Source: Sophora flavescens (lineage: Eukaryota > Streptophyta > Magnoliopsida > Fabales > Fabaceae). Taken from it: a DNA stretch of 64,000 nt. Both the position numbers and the translations under genes were made by a program. Location of the stretch: NCBI GenBank assembly GCA_030762895.1, contig CM061067.1, forward strand, positions 54,027,667 through 54,091,666, written 5' to 3'. The notes beneath the pieces are model-generated. The model did no database searches. It had not been told where the DNA came from and saw only the letters and a list, made by a program, of their open reading frames with translations. Shown one piece after another: positions 33,816 to 45,786 of the stretch (its first letter is position 1; every line of letters starts with the position of its first letter).

Positions 33816-36009
33816 CTAATCCTCTTCCTCGTCTGTAACAAATTTACCAGTTCCAGGATTCAAAGCAGCAATGAAAAAGAAAATAACATTGAACAACACT
33901 AGCGGTTCGATTTCATTAATGGGCACCCCAGTCTCAATGTTGAGTTGGGCAAGAGCTCCCTTCCCAGTAATAATCTCTCCAATTAAAGAGAAAGCGAAAC
34001 CCAATTGAGCCAATCTTCCAACAAAAAGCTCATTGGCCTTGGTGAATCCAAATAAAGGACCTGAAAATACATAAACAAAGCAACACAAAATTTTCATCAA
34101 GAATTGTAAGTAACCAATTTAGATTAGGCCTTGTTTGTGTTACGTTGAAATTCATGGTTCAGAGAAGAGAAAGCATAGAGAATTGAGGAAAATCAGAAAT
34201 TGTATATTGATCAAATGATAAAGTAAAGTTTACAATGTAATTCAACCTGATATAGCCAATTAAACTAACTAACTACTAAAACTAATTCTAACTATCTTAA
34301 CAAAGACAACTTTGTGTTGTTTTAGACAAGCCCATAGTTATCGAGTTCTCTCATTAACCTATGTATCACATACTGAATTTGCCTTGCAGTATAATACAAC
34401 ATATCGGGTTCACTTAAAAAAAAAAGATCTTGTAATAATAATATAAAAAGTGTACCGCATACCCGATATCTATAGACAAGCCAATTGTTTAAAAAGTTAG
34501 GAATGAGAAGTTGAGGATTGTGAAATTAATTTACCTCCTTCTTGGAGACCAAGAGCTGCTCTGAAGCCTTTGCCTGGGGGAATAACAGCCTTATCAAGTC
34601 CAGAGGGAGGCTCGTCATCAACAAATCTACCACGGTCACCTAGAGCTCCAATGGCTCCTAGCAGGGTGAAGAGGATGAAGAAAAGGAGAAGTGGTTCGGC
34701 TTCATAAATTGGAATTCCTGTTTCCAGATTCAATTGTGCTAGAATACCTTTCCCGGTAATTGCTTCACCCAAGATTGATGCCTGCAAATGCAGTCACCCG
34801 TGCCTTAATATATGTACTACCCTTTTGCATCCCATACATGTACAAAACTTAGATGTTCCATAAGCACTTTTCGGACTGTTTTCCAATAAGAAAAATACGT
34901 ACATTTGTAACAATTAATATACATGTTATATTTTTATTGAAAAACAACATCAGTACTTATGAAATTGTATGTCACTACCTAAGTTTTGTACATTCCCCAC
35001 TCATCTATAGTGGCTTTGGAAATCACAATAAGCAAATTGAAATAAATTTTGAAAGGATGTTTAGAAGTAGCTATTTGAAAGTAATTGTATATTAGTCTGC
35101 AAATTCTTAAAGAATTTGAGAATTTTTAAATAGGTCTCTAAACTTTAAAATTTGTAATTGAGTCCATAAACTTACAAATAATTTATAATTGGGTCTCATG
35201 TTTGTAATTAGGTCCCTAAATCTATAAATAATTTGTAATTAGGTTCCTAGGATAGGGTTTCATCAATAGACTTCACTGTTCAAAAATCATATCTCAGGAA
35301 CCTTATTATAAATTATTTACAAGTTCAGCGACCCAATTATAAATGTGAGACTCAATTATAAATTATTAACAAGTTTAGTGACTTAATTACAATTTTTTAA
35401 AGTTAAAGGAGTTATTTAGAAAATCTCAAATAGTGATGAAAAAGGTGCACCTCAAATTATACACACTAAATTTATGCAAGTATTTCTCATTTGTTTTGCT
35501 CAAAGATAACTTTAGTCTATGTGTGGAAGAAACAATTGAATAAGAAAACTTAGTGTGGCAATGGAGCTGAAAGAGCAAAGAAAAGAAAATTTTACTGACT
35601 GCAAACCCAATCATGGCAACACGACCCACAAAGAGCTCGTTCTGCTTAGTAAAACCAAATCCTCCAGAAGTGCCGAAGACACCATCTTCAACCTTTGGCT
35701 TTGGCTTTACAACCTGTACATAAAACCAAATTCAGAGTGGTAAAAAAAGAAGATTTAGATTAGACACAAGTTTTATTAAAGAAAATGAGTACGTACCTTA
35801 GTCTTAGGAGGGGCTTTGGTCTTTGACTTGAAGAGAGCCAGAGTTTGGAATGTACGGGATGAAAAATACAAAGAATTTGAAGGGAGTGGGTTGAATGAGA
35901 GGTGAGAGAACTTAGGCCTCAGTCTTTGACTCTGTAGTTGGAGTAAAGGGTCTTTCTTCAAGTCCACGACGGAATGAGAGACACTAGACATGAGCAACGT
36001 TTGTGCCAT
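33816..36009 (-). CDS. PSBS: Photosystem II 22-kDa protein PsbS (4 exons)
   Basis: Thylakoid protein that senses lumen acidification and triggers energy-dependent quenching (qE) of excess light. Exons on the minus strand are 36009-35797, 35713-35600, 34781-34535 and 34060-33816; all introns have GT/AG ends and the phases fit, giving 272 residues. Residues 1 to about 70 form a Ser/Thr-rich chloroplast transit region. The mature part shows the internal duplication typical of PsbS: FGFTKQNELFVGRVAMIGFA...GKGILAQLNLETG and FGFTKANELFVGRLAQLGFA...GKGALAQLNIETG, so four membrane helices are expected. The symmetric acidic pairs E136/E138 (IYEAEP) and E241/E243 (INEIEP), the region of the known pH-sensing glutamates, are intact. 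The C-terminus is acidic (TDEEED). Intron 2 contains a MITE. The gene appears complete and functional. Confidence 0.96.
35110..35405. mobile_element. Palindromic MITE in PSBS intron 2
   Basis: Left arm with AATTGAGTCCATAAACTTAC and AATTAGGTCCCTAAAT; right arm with the inverted forms ending at TTAAAGTTAAAGG. It lies wholly inside the intron and does not touch splice sites. Confidence 0.6.
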
Positions 36010-36200
36010 TGCTTCAGTATGACAACCTAGCTAGCTGCTTCACTATGTTCTGAGGATTGGTTTCCAATATACTAACCAAGAGTTTACAGATATAATAATG
36101 GGTGTGGATGTGGTATAAGAGTTGATGACAGGCAACTAGAGTGCCCACGTCTCCTCTTACTATATGTGGGTACGATGATGATTTGATCTGAGGTATTATA
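36010..36200 (-). promoter_or_regulatory. Likely PSBS promoter region
   Basis: About 85 bases upstream of the start codon the minus strand reads ATTATTATATCTG, a possible TATA box. There is an ACGTGGGC segment near 36145-36152, an ACGT-core element of the type found in light-regulated promoters. No transcription start can be fixed. Confidence 0.35.
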
Positions 36201-36742
36201 TAAACTTCATTTTGGGGCCTTTGCTTTTTACCTCAACCACTCACTCGTTGGTTTTCTTTCGTGTTACCTTATTGCCATACCAAAATTTACACTGATGATT
36301 AATGATGTTTTAATAAAAATAACGAGACAAATTTAGTATTTAATTACATCATTTAACTTTAACAACATTTGCTCACTTTTGTCTTTCTTCTTCTTCCTAA
36401 ATCCTAAATCTCATCAGCAACTTCCTTCAAACTTGGAGCATTCTACGAATTTCAAGCACTCCATCAAAGCTTAAAAACTAAAATATATGGATTGATTAAT
36501 AAATAAATATTTAAAATCTAATTACTGCATCTGGGTGTTTGTACAATTGAAATGAAACGCGAAGGTAGCTTAGGAGAAGGGACACGTATGTAGATATTTT
36601 GGAAGTGTGGGTCAGGTCTCATTCGGTCCACAATTTAAACTCAAAAGTTACCACCCAGTTGTTGGGAGAACTGGACAAGGAAATCTGATGTTGACAAATC
36701 CTCATTTGACACGTAGTGCAACTGGATATTCCTATTTCACGA
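36201..36742. other. Intergenic, no gene seen
   Basis: Sequence between the PSBS upstream region and the tRNA gene, without recognisable features. Confidence 0.5.
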
Positions 36743-36747
36743 AAAAC
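36743..36747 (-). terminator. RNA polymerase III terminator of the tRNA gene
   Basis: The minus strand has TTTTT four bases beyond the 3' end of the tRNA. Confidence 0.75.
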
Positions 36748-36751
36748 AGTA

Positions 36752-36836
36752 TGGGGTGAGAGAGGCTCGAACTCTCGACCTCAGGATAACTCAGAAGCTA
36801 TGAGACCTACGCGCTAGCCAACTGCGCCACCACCCC
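36752..36836 (-). tRNA. Elongator tRNA-Met (CAT), with intron
   Basis: The minus strand gives an 85-base gene: acceptor GGGGTGG pairs with TCACCCC, with discriminator A; the D arm is GCGC..GCGC; the T arm is GAGAG TTCGAGC CTCTC. The anticodon CAT is followed by A and an intron of about 12 bases (GCTTCTGAGTTA region), then the 3' anticodon stem. Plant elongator tRNA-Met genes are among the few nuclear tRNA genes with an intron. The internal A and B boxes are intact, so it is probably functional. Confidence 0.95.
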
Positions 36837-37762
36837 TGTTGTTTGTGAGGTTGGTTTTCTCGATAGTTTAAGAAACATAGTGTGTGCATAAGCGAATCAA
36901 CCGTTGCCAATGATGTTAATGCAGTCTCTTGTCTACAAATTACAATGGATAATGTGCCACGTGAGCATACATTGCTTATACAGGTGAATGTCAGCAAATA
37001 TCCTAGATTTTTATTGTGATAATAACAATTCTGAAAAAAGTAAGAGAAACAATATTAAATGATGTTTGTTAATTGTTTTACCCTGAAACAAAATTAATTG
37101 TAGTTTTTTGCCAAAGATAGATTGCGCTTGAATTATGTTTGTTGAATACATGTGTATATAAAGATGATAAAAGTAAGTGAGAGATAGAAATAAAAACATG
37201 CGATGTCACATGATGTTTAAATTTTGTGTGTAAATAACACAATTCATTATGCTTTGTGAAAGAAGCATTTAACCAAATATTGACTACAACTCTACAAGGA
37301 TTGCAATCATGATGATTTTATACAAGTGCTAAAAATATGTTAAATTTAAAATGTTAAAAATGAAGTCTAACTTAATTGTTATCAAGTAATTCACGTAAGA
37401 TTAAAATGAAATACATTTATGACTGTGTATGTGTACGAGAAATACGTTTGTACACATCAATTGACACTGGCAGAGGTCTATTATGAATTTGTCTAGCATA
37501 AGGTTATGGTTTATGACTTTATGTTGTCAAATATTGTTAGAACTCATTCCTTCCATATGCATATATAATTTTTTTCTCTACATTTTACATCGACCTCTCT
37601 AAACACTTAATAAAAGTGCGTATCTGTGATCTCATATACATGTTTACAATCAAGTTTTTTTATCCAACCGTGATTGATCATGGTACAAATAGATTGCAAC
37701 TTCAAACATAATTTACTTTCATTGTAAGGATCTCAGTCGTTATTTTTGAAAATAATTTTACC
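36837..37762. other. Intergenic, no gene seen
   Basis: AT-rich sequence without coding potential or recognisable repeat ends. Confidence 0.5.
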
Positions 37763-37771
37763 TAATAATCA

Positions 37772-38847
37772 GGGTTTTTGACCAAATTGGGTTCCTTTTA
37801 GAAACTATTTACCAGTTTAGGATTATTCTGAAACTATTTACCAATGGGGGTCGTTTTGGACACGTGGCATATTTTATTATTTTTCAATATGACGGGTCAT
37901 AGGCGCCACTGCAGATGGCGTCTACCTATAAAAAAAAAGACAAAAGGGGAGGCGCCATTGCAAATGGCGCCTTCCCCTGCAGTGGCACCTCCCCTGTAGT
38001 GTACCACGTGGCACTACAGAGTCCCTCCAGCCCCAACCAAAAATTGGACTCCTGCAATTTTAAAGGAACAACGCTACAATTTTAAAGGAACAACGCTACA
38101 AAAAAATTATACTATAAGTATAGGGAGTAACGATGACATTAATGATAAAGTATCTATTTAAAACAACAAGAGGCAATAAAAAAATCTCGTAATAATGGGT
38201 AGCAAATAATATCACAGGAGCCATAAAAAAATAATAGCAATAACAATTTACACCTATAAATATTTATCAATTATTACAGTAGTAAAAAAAAATTTTATTT
38301 GGATCAGACTTTCCTCAGGCATCTACTGATGGGAAATTCTGAACCAAATAAATTTTTTTTACTACTGTAATAATTGATGAATATTTATTGGTGTAAATTG
38401 TTATTGCTATTATTTTTTTATGGCTTCTGTGATATTATTTGCTACTCATTATTACGGGATTTTTTTTATTGCCTCTTGTTGTTTTAAATAAATACTTTAT
38501 CATTAATATCATCGTTACTCCCTATACTTGTAGTATAATTTTTTTTGTAACGTTGTTCCTTTAAAATTGTAGCATTGTTCCTTTAAAATTACAGGAGTCC
38601 AATTTTTGGTTGGGGCTTGGGGGGGGGGGGGGCTGCAGTGTCACGTGGTACACTGCACCTGCATTGGCGCCTCCCCTTTTGTCTTTTTTTTTTAATATAG
38701 GTAGGCACCATCTGCAGTGGCGCCTTTGACCCGTCAGATTGAAAAATAATAAAATATGTCACGCGTCCAAAACGACCCCCCATTGTTTCAGAATAACCCT
38801 AAACTGATAAATAGTTTCTAAAAGAATCCCAGTTTGGTCAAAAACCC
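37772..38847. mobile_element. 1.08-kb near-complete hairpin (Mutator-like foldback element)
   Basis: Ends are GGGTTTTTGACCAAATTGGG and its near inverse, with an exact 9-bp duplication TAATAATCA at 37763-37771 and 38848-38856. The two arms (about 520 bp each) are inverted copies almost to the centre, leaving a loop of roughly 40-50 bases around 38305-38345. Arms carry the GGCGCC...CTGCAG module and a CCACGTGG-like site. No coding capacity. A run of 14 G (38619-38632) is in the right arm only. Confidence 0.92.
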
Positions 38848-39270
38848 TAATAATCACTTACAACCCTAAATTACTTGGGCAATGGATGCGAAAAGTTAAA
38901 TATTTTAGAAAATAGTTGAATTTCCCATTGCACTGGGCCAGCGGCCCTCCAATGAATAAAATAAACTACCATTGCTCTTTGGTTTGGAATAATGAAGGAG
39001 ATTCTAAGTAAAAATTCAAGGAAAACATGGTAAATGACTAAACTAACCAGATACATGCTCAAAATAAATTGGAGAGTGGAGATTATAAATAATCTACTTG
39101 TGTTGCATCTCAGAAAACAAGAGACCGGAACTAATATACATCATCACTCTCAATGAATACTAAGAGGAGCAAAAGCCCTTTTTCTCTTCTTTTGGTAATG
39201 CGGAGGGGCGACTTTGTGGTAGTACAAAAAAAATAGAAGCAAGCACATTATGAAGCTTTTCTCTTATCTC

Positions 39271-41497
39271 TCATTCACGGTGGTGATGATGATTAGTCTG
39301 CTGGGTCTTCCTCTCTCTCTTAAAAGCTTTAAAGAGATCCATGCCAAGACCAATGTTCAACAAATTCATCCCAGCCATACCAAACAGAGCCAGTGGCAGC
39401 TCCACACCCCTTTCAAAATTATGAGCATCCCTGATGAGCTTGGCTGTGATGAGAATGTGAGATGCAACCCTTGCCACAAAGAAGGTGACCCAATTAAGAA
39501 ACCATTCTAACTTAACAACAATGCTCTTTGCATTACGAATACCGGCCATCCGTCTCAGTTTTCTCACATGCAGAAAGATGGAATGCAGCTGTACCATCAC
39601 AGAAAAGTCATCCTCAGTACATAAACAAACATCATATACAATACAATAAACACATACACATTAGAAAGGGGGGCAAAACCACAGTGCCAAAATTCTAGTT
39701 TGTTTAAGCAAACACTTCATTAGATGGGGCAACAACAAACAAAAAGGAAGACTTTCAAAAGGAAGCTTACCTCACATATTAGAGTGAGAATAAGGTAGTT
39801 GATAGTGACATTTCGAAACAAAGCAAGGGTGAAGCAAATGAGGAGAACCAGATGATGCACAAGGATAGAAGGGATCCAACCATTATATAAGCGGTAACGA
39901 AGCATATCCCACTGATCATATGCAAAGTAACCACATGAAAAGCACAATGCTTCAAATGCCCATGGCCAAGTGCCTTCAACCAACTGTGTGTGGTCAAACA
40001 TTCCACTCAATCCATTACTTAACAATTGTCTGGACAAGACGAAGATCACTGCAAAAGACTAGGCAATATCAAGTCTCCAATGAGAAGAGGAAGAAGAAAA
40101 ATATTAAAAAATGACAGTGTTTAGGGGAATCATGTGCAGTCCATTACAAAACAATTTTAGCAAGAGGACCACCAATCAGTTTAGATGAAAAAATGACAGT
40201 ATTTTATAGATTAATAGTTCATTACTAAACAAGACTACTGTTAGAGATAGTTGCAAGTTGGTTAAGATTAGTTAGCTTGTTATAGTATATAAGGTGCATT
40301 CCACTCATCGTAAGCCACTTTTACTCATTCTATCAATTCCACATTTCAGATTTTCTCTCATCCTACTCATTCATAGAATGATTATGAATGAGTTAAAATG
40401 GTTTACAATGAGTAAGATACACCTTATATACTATAACAAGCTAATTAATCCTTACCAACTTGAAACTATCTCTAACAATCTCTAACTACTAAAATGCAAA
40501 ACTAAAGGAGATTATGCAAACAGGTTCCTTCGAACTATTTGTGCTCCTTTCAACTAAGAGTGCTTGGTTTGGCGTCACACAACGCATGAAAAAGTTCCTT
40601 TCACATTTGGCTTGAAAAAAAATTACACTTTTGTCATCACCAACATGATTTTTGTTGCTTCAACCTAAAACCAAACGTAGCCTAACTTATGGGTCTAAAA
40701 TCTCAATAATTTTGAGAACACAATGTCTACAAACTTAGCCATGTTATTTGTTTGGAGAGAAACAGACTGTGTCCTTCTATGTAGGACTTTGAGTTCTTTT
40801 CTGACCTTTGCCCAAGGGTTTAGTTAGACAAATTACCACTGCTAAACCCAAAATAAGATAAACTACCACTGGTTCTCTACTAGCACCACTGATTGCAGTT
40901 AGAGATAATGATGATAAGCTTAAAATAATGGTCTTTCTTCTTCTCCACTAACTGATGCATAATTTTTGCTTAAATTATTTAAGATGGAATCGATTAGGGT
41001 ACATTAGGAATGGGGGTTTATGAATATTTGATAGAGGATGAAGCAAAGCTCGTTTAGTTGAAAAAAGAGTTGGTTGTTATTGCTCATATAGCCAGTTACA
41101 TGACTTATTTGTACTAATCATACAGTAAATTATTATGATTATGCTACCTGTTAAACACAATTACTCCTATTTTATTATAAACTGACACTAGATATTTTGA
41201 AAAGTGAAAGCTATGATAAAGATGCAGAGATAAAAAAAGAGAACCTGAAGCGGAGGTGATAGAGGAGTGGAGAAGAGAGACGGAGGTGTTGATGAAGAGA
41301 GGGTCTGTGTCTGTGTGCGTGGAGAAGAAGATTCGGATGAGGAAGTTAGAGGTCTGGTAGAATAAAGAACCAGCGATGATAGAGAGAAACTCTGTTCGGT
41401 TCTTGAAAAATATCTGAAAGCAAACCGACAACACCCACAGAATCAGAGTGGCTAAGAAAAATGCCTCCACCTTGTTGCGCTCTCCGCCACCCATCAT
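39271..41497 (-). CDS. TLC-domain membrane protein (3 exons)
   Basis: Exons 41497-41245, 40048-39771 and 39588-39271 (minus) join in phase to 282 residues; GT/AG intron ends throughout. The protein is hydrophobic with several predicted membrane helices. The TLC (TRAM/LAG1/CLN8) core is recognisable: EGTWPWAFEALCFSCGYFAYDQWDML, SILVHHLVLLICFTLAL with the paired His, then ICELHSIFLHVRKL. The family acts in lipid handling at the ER or other membranes; this branch resembles TLCD4/TMEM56-like proteins rather than ceramide synthase, since the LAG1 motif is absent. The exact substrate is unknown. The start is the first ATG of two in tandem; the tail is basic and His-rich (FKRERK..HHHH). Intron 1 carries an inverted-repeat MITE. 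Confidence 0.88.
40242..40477. mobile_element. Inverted-repeat MITE in intron 1 of the TLC gene
   Basis: Left TGTTAGAGATAGTTGCAAGT..TATAGTATATAAGGTG and right ACACCTTATATACTATAAC..ACTATCTCTAACA are inverse copies of about 60 bp. Confidence 0.75.
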
Positions 41498-42327
41498 CAC
41501 CGTCCCTGTGATTATTAGATACTCTCACTCTCGTCCAAACCATTGCTTTTTCTCTTTTTCTTTTTCTTACCTGCCCATTCTATCGTTTTTATTCTTTACT
41601 TTTATTTAAAAATTTTATAATTTATTTTAGTGCTGACAAATTTTTAGGAATCATTTTTCATCACTGAGTACCAAAAAACTCTATCTCCAAAAAAACTCAT
41701 TGAAAAGTTCTTGAGAATAATTAGTCCCTATCTCTTTTAGTCTTAAAAACGGTTAAAGTGTTGTATTTTAATTTGTCCGGTAAACTTGTTCATTTATTTA
41801 ATTAGATTGTTTTTATCACCTTCTTTGCTCTTAATAAATCAACATAAAAACTTGTAAGCATGATTCATCCAACAAACCCAAAAATTAAGCTCACTAAGTT
41901 GAGGTAGGCTCTATTTGAAGTCGGCTTATTTGACTAATTTATAAGTTTGTTTGATCAAATAAAGATGTTTGATAAACAAGTTTATTTGATACCTTATAGT
42001 TTTTATTCATAAGTTATTTTATTTAACTTATGACTTATAGTTTATACTTATTATCTTTTCTCTCATTTTTACCCTTAATAATTTAATGAAATTCATACTT
42101 TCTTATATCTCTCGTAAATATGTCATTTTATATCGGTTAACATTTATAAGATAGTTCAAACGTTAATTTTATCAAACACGTCAAACTCAATTAATTAGCT
42201 TTTAACTATAAACTATCAGTTAAAAATTATCTTATCAAATATAAACTAGTTTATAGTAGTCTATCATTTATTTTTGCCAAAATGAACCGGTATTTAAAGC
42301 CGTATTGAAGGATGACCCGCAAGTGTC
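41498..42327. other. Upstream of the TLC gene; AT-rich, no gene seen
   Basis: The part 41920-42260 has internal inverted CTTATAA/TTATAAG sequences and may be an old MITE, but no firm ends are visible. Confidence 0.4.
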
Positions 42328-42330
42328 TAA

Positions 42331-42619
42331 GAGCATCTCCAACACATGTTCTTAAAACTAAGAACGATTCTTACATAGAACTATCATTGAAGAAGGAGAA
42401 GTTGGATTCTTCTATAAGAACCCGATTCTTATAATTAAAAAAAAGATTTCTTTATTGCAAAACCAACCAAAAGAAGAGAGAGAAATAAGTCAAGAACCCA
42501 AATTAAGTTCTACCATTTGAGTAAAAAATTGTGAAAATTCTTAAATCACATGTGACATTGTAGGGTCCACTGAAATAGACGTAAGAACCCCAAACTGGGT
42601 TCTAGCATTGGAGATGCTC
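42331..42619. mobile_element. PIF/Harbinger-type MITE
   Basis: Ends GAGCATCTCCAA and TTGGAGATGCTC, flanked by TAA on both sides (42328-42330 and 42620-42622), the 3-bp duplication of this superfamily. 289 bp, no coding capacity. Confidence 0.85.
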
Positions 42620-42973
42620 TAAGAACATCTACAATGGAATAACATCACTTTGATTCTTAACTCTCATTTTGTGGACCCATTAATGTCACATAAGATTTAA
42701 GAACGATCATATATTTTCACTTCAATGCAAAACCATAATTTGGGTTCTTAACTTACTTTAAATGGATCCCATAATTGATCCCACATATTTATATTTTTAA
42801 ATTTTTTTCAACTTAAAAATTTAATTTATTTTTTATTCTTAGGGCCTGAAATATCATGAAGAATCAAATTCAGGCGAGTGACACCGCTAAACTTGATATC
42901 GCAAGTTTGTAAAGATAAATTGACTAGACCGTAGATTCATTGAGGTCCAATCAAGAAGCTGATCTTGCTATTA

Positions 42974-43369
42974 AGAGTGTGTTTAGGAAAGCTGGAAAAA
43001 AAAGATTATGCTGATAAATTTTTTTTAAATAATCGATTATTTGAAAACAAATTATAATCAGAATCTGTTTTTGTTTGGGTATGTTTGCTGAAAAGCGACT
43101 TTAAGATAATTTATTTCGTTTGGGTGATGCAAAAATAATCACTTTTATATAGTAAATTACTGAAAGCTTTGAACAAAATAGCTGAACATTTTAGCTTATC
43201 ATAAAAACAGCTCAACATTTCAACTTACCATAAAACAGCTAAAAACTATACAAAAGAGCTGTTTTTACATTTCAGCTTTTTTTCCAAACACAATGCTTAA
43301 TTCACAAAATAGTTGAATGGGTGCAAAGCAGCTGAAATGCTTAAAAATAAGCTGTCCCAAACATGCTAT
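42974..43369. mobile_element. MITE related to 29994-30748
   Basis: Shares the start (AGAGTGTGTTTAGGAAAG), ATAATCGATTAT and the TTTCGTTTGG segment with the copy at 29994. The right end (CCCAAACATGCTATGA) is diverged. Confidence 0.5.
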
Positions 43370-44045
43370 GAGCAAGCACCATGAGCATTGAAAATTGAAA
43401 ATTTGAAACAAACCACACATCTCCATAAGGTTATGGCTTGCGTGCCTCTTTTTATACGAGGCATTGAGGCTGGGGTTTTGATTACTGAACTCTGAACCCA
43501 AATTATGAATGTCTATGGGTTGGGCTAGGATCAAGTCCACCATAGTGATAACATAAAGGCCTGTTTGCCATTCAATTTGATTTCTTTATTGATTATTTCA
43601 GTTCGTAACCTTCTTTTTTGTTTATTTGGTATTAGAGGTGTAACAGATTGGTTTGGTCTGGTTTTAGGTGGGTAAAAATCCAAACCAATAAAAGATGATC
43701 AGTTTAGTTTGGCTCGGTTTTTTAAGTTTTTTTTCTACAAAACCCAAACCAAACCAAACCGATGAAGTACAGATTGGTTCAGCTCGAGTATTCGGGTCAT
43801 GTGTTCAAAATTGTCCAGAATGCAAGGAAACAGAGAACAAAGTGAAGAGAATACCCAGTGAAGATATTACAATAACATGGTCCATACAAAATCCACTAGT
43901 TACAGAAGCACAAAGAAAATTTGAATAGTTTATGAACCACAAGGATCAAACTAGCTTGAAATCAACCAGAAATCTAAAGATACACACATATCGAAAGAAT
44001 AAAAACAAGAAATTGATTCAAACTGGCCTGCATTACAGAATATGT
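43370..44045. other. Intergenic, no gene identified
   Basis: Includes a GGTTTGG/CCAAACC-rich low-complexity part (43640-43790). No domain was recognised in any frame. Confidence 0.4.
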
Positions 44046-44049
44046 TTCA

Positions 44050-44244
44050 CACCAAGGCAGGTACATACGCACATACCCCTTGATGAAAACCTGCAAAAAA
44101 AATGGATAAAACTGATTTAGGTGTTTTGCTACCAGAAAATTGATTTAGAGGAGAAACCACCAGAAAAGCAGAGAACACACCAATAACCACGACGAAGGAC
44201 GGCGCGTCCTCGATGGAAGCGATGCCGGCGGTGGAGGACGACGC
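44050..44244 (-). pseudogene. Possible gene fragment, cut by a Sirevirus LTR
   Basis: A minus-strand frame reads SSSTAGIASIEDAPSFVVV followed by a hydrophobic stretch (IGVFSAFLVVSPLN) and is CG-richer than its surroundings, as coding DNA would be. Its 5' side ends exactly where the Sirevirus-like LTR fragment begins (44245). I do not recognise the protein; it may be the last part of a small membrane protein. Confidence 0.25.
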
Positions 44245-44545
44245 TGAAATAGACAATTATAAACACGAGAAGGAGGTTGAATTGTGTTTATTAGACTTTC
44301 AGAGAAAATTAAAAACTTTTCGCAAAGAGAAGCTTTAATCAGACGAGTGATTGAGAAGCAATCAAACAAGTGACTTGTCTGAAGGTTTTTCACAGAAAAA
44401 CACACAAGCATCCAAGATAAAAACTTTGTTTGATATTCACACTTTAACCCCTTTAGTTAGTTATCAGTTAAGATAATCAATTAAACTAAAGAGATAAAGA
44501 TGGAGATAGACCTAACTATTTTATCCTGGTTCATCTTGTGCATCA
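44245..44545 (-). mobile_element. Sirevirus-like LTR fragment
   Basis: Starts TG and shares GGTTGAATTGTGTTT and TTTTATCCTGGTTCA with the LTRs at 46820 and 49188, in the same orientation and order. The rest of the LTR is missing. Confidence 0.6.
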
Positions 44546-45786
44546 CCCTCACATGAAGTTTGCTGCAAGAGAAGATGACCCTCGAGAGAAACATCCACTA
44601 CCTAGCATCTCACCACATTGTCGCTAGTCTCGGCGTTCAATGGATTGTTTGTTGCACCACCGAGGAAAAGTTTACCAATTCAACATCGCGATCGACATCC
44701 TTGTCTACCAAATCGAGGTTGTCCAGTATGTTATCATGCATGGAATACACTAAAGATTCGAGGGTTCATGAAATGTGATAATATTCTAGATTATGTGATT
44801 TGTGTGTGCTTATTTGATAGATTTTTGCTCCCAATTGTGCTAATTTCTTATTTTTGACCCTAAGTTTAGCTAATTGAGTTTTTAATAACGTTTTACATAT
44901 TTTAGTTTAATTTTATATTTTTAGAGTTAATTTAATAGTATTTTCACTTGTTTATTTTTGTATAAAATAATAAAGACGAGATGAAAATATTGAGAGATCA
45001 ATTTTAATGAGAAGTAGTGAAAGCCCAGTTCAAATGAAAAAAAAAACCATAGCCCAAAATGCAAAGGCCCACTTGAAGTAGTCTTTGAAAGATTGCAAAA
45101 TGAATTGCAATTGGATGGGCTGGATGTGAACTCAGGAGGCTGGTGGTTTTTAAAAGAAAAAATAAAAAAAAGAATGAAAGTGGAAAAGGAAAGGAGAAGG
45201 TCAGCGTCCAGAAAAATCGGCCCTTATTCAATTAGCAAATTGCAATGTGAATTAAAAGGAAAGTAGCGGCCACGTGAGAAAGTTGAGAGAATAGAAAAGT
45301 AACGTACACTTGGAATAAAAACTGGCAGCAACATGACTTAAAGAAGGGGAACGGAAGAACAGCGTGGGGAGCCTCATACAGTGAGGTAGCCGCAAGAGAG
45401 AGAATAGGAGGAACTAGTAGCAGCGTGAGTGACTTAAGAATTAAAGCACAAATGCCGCGTATGAGATTGGTTCGTGGTCACTATTTCGCTGCAGTAAAGT
45501 GATAAGATGTCAGGTTCATATAAAAATTCTTAGTATGTTCTGTGGTTGCGAGATCGCCTCGATCTTTCACATCATAAAAAAATTATTTTTGTTGTTGAAA
45601 TAAAGTATGGTAGTGTGAAAGTGCATGTCTAGGAAAGTTCCTACAGTTAGGAAAGACTTGGTATTTAAGTGTGTCTATTAGTGACCTACATCTTTGTCCC
45701 TGAGCTTACCCGGTGTACCATTTACTTGACTATGGTCATTGTTCCAATTTACAGTATTGTTCACGGGAGTAATTTGGTGTAAAACC
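44546..45786. other. Repeat-like sequence, unassigned
   Basis: Part from 44780 resembles the start of a Ty3-type LTR (GCTAATTTCTTATTTTTGACCC). The last 150 bases precede the old Copia gag and should be its leader, but no clear primer site is seen. Confidence 0.35.

Noticed and set aside
34114..34400. Possible coding or LTR fragment in PSBS intron 3
   Set aside because: Some LTR-like words, but no TG/CA ends, inverted ends or partner sequence that would support a call.
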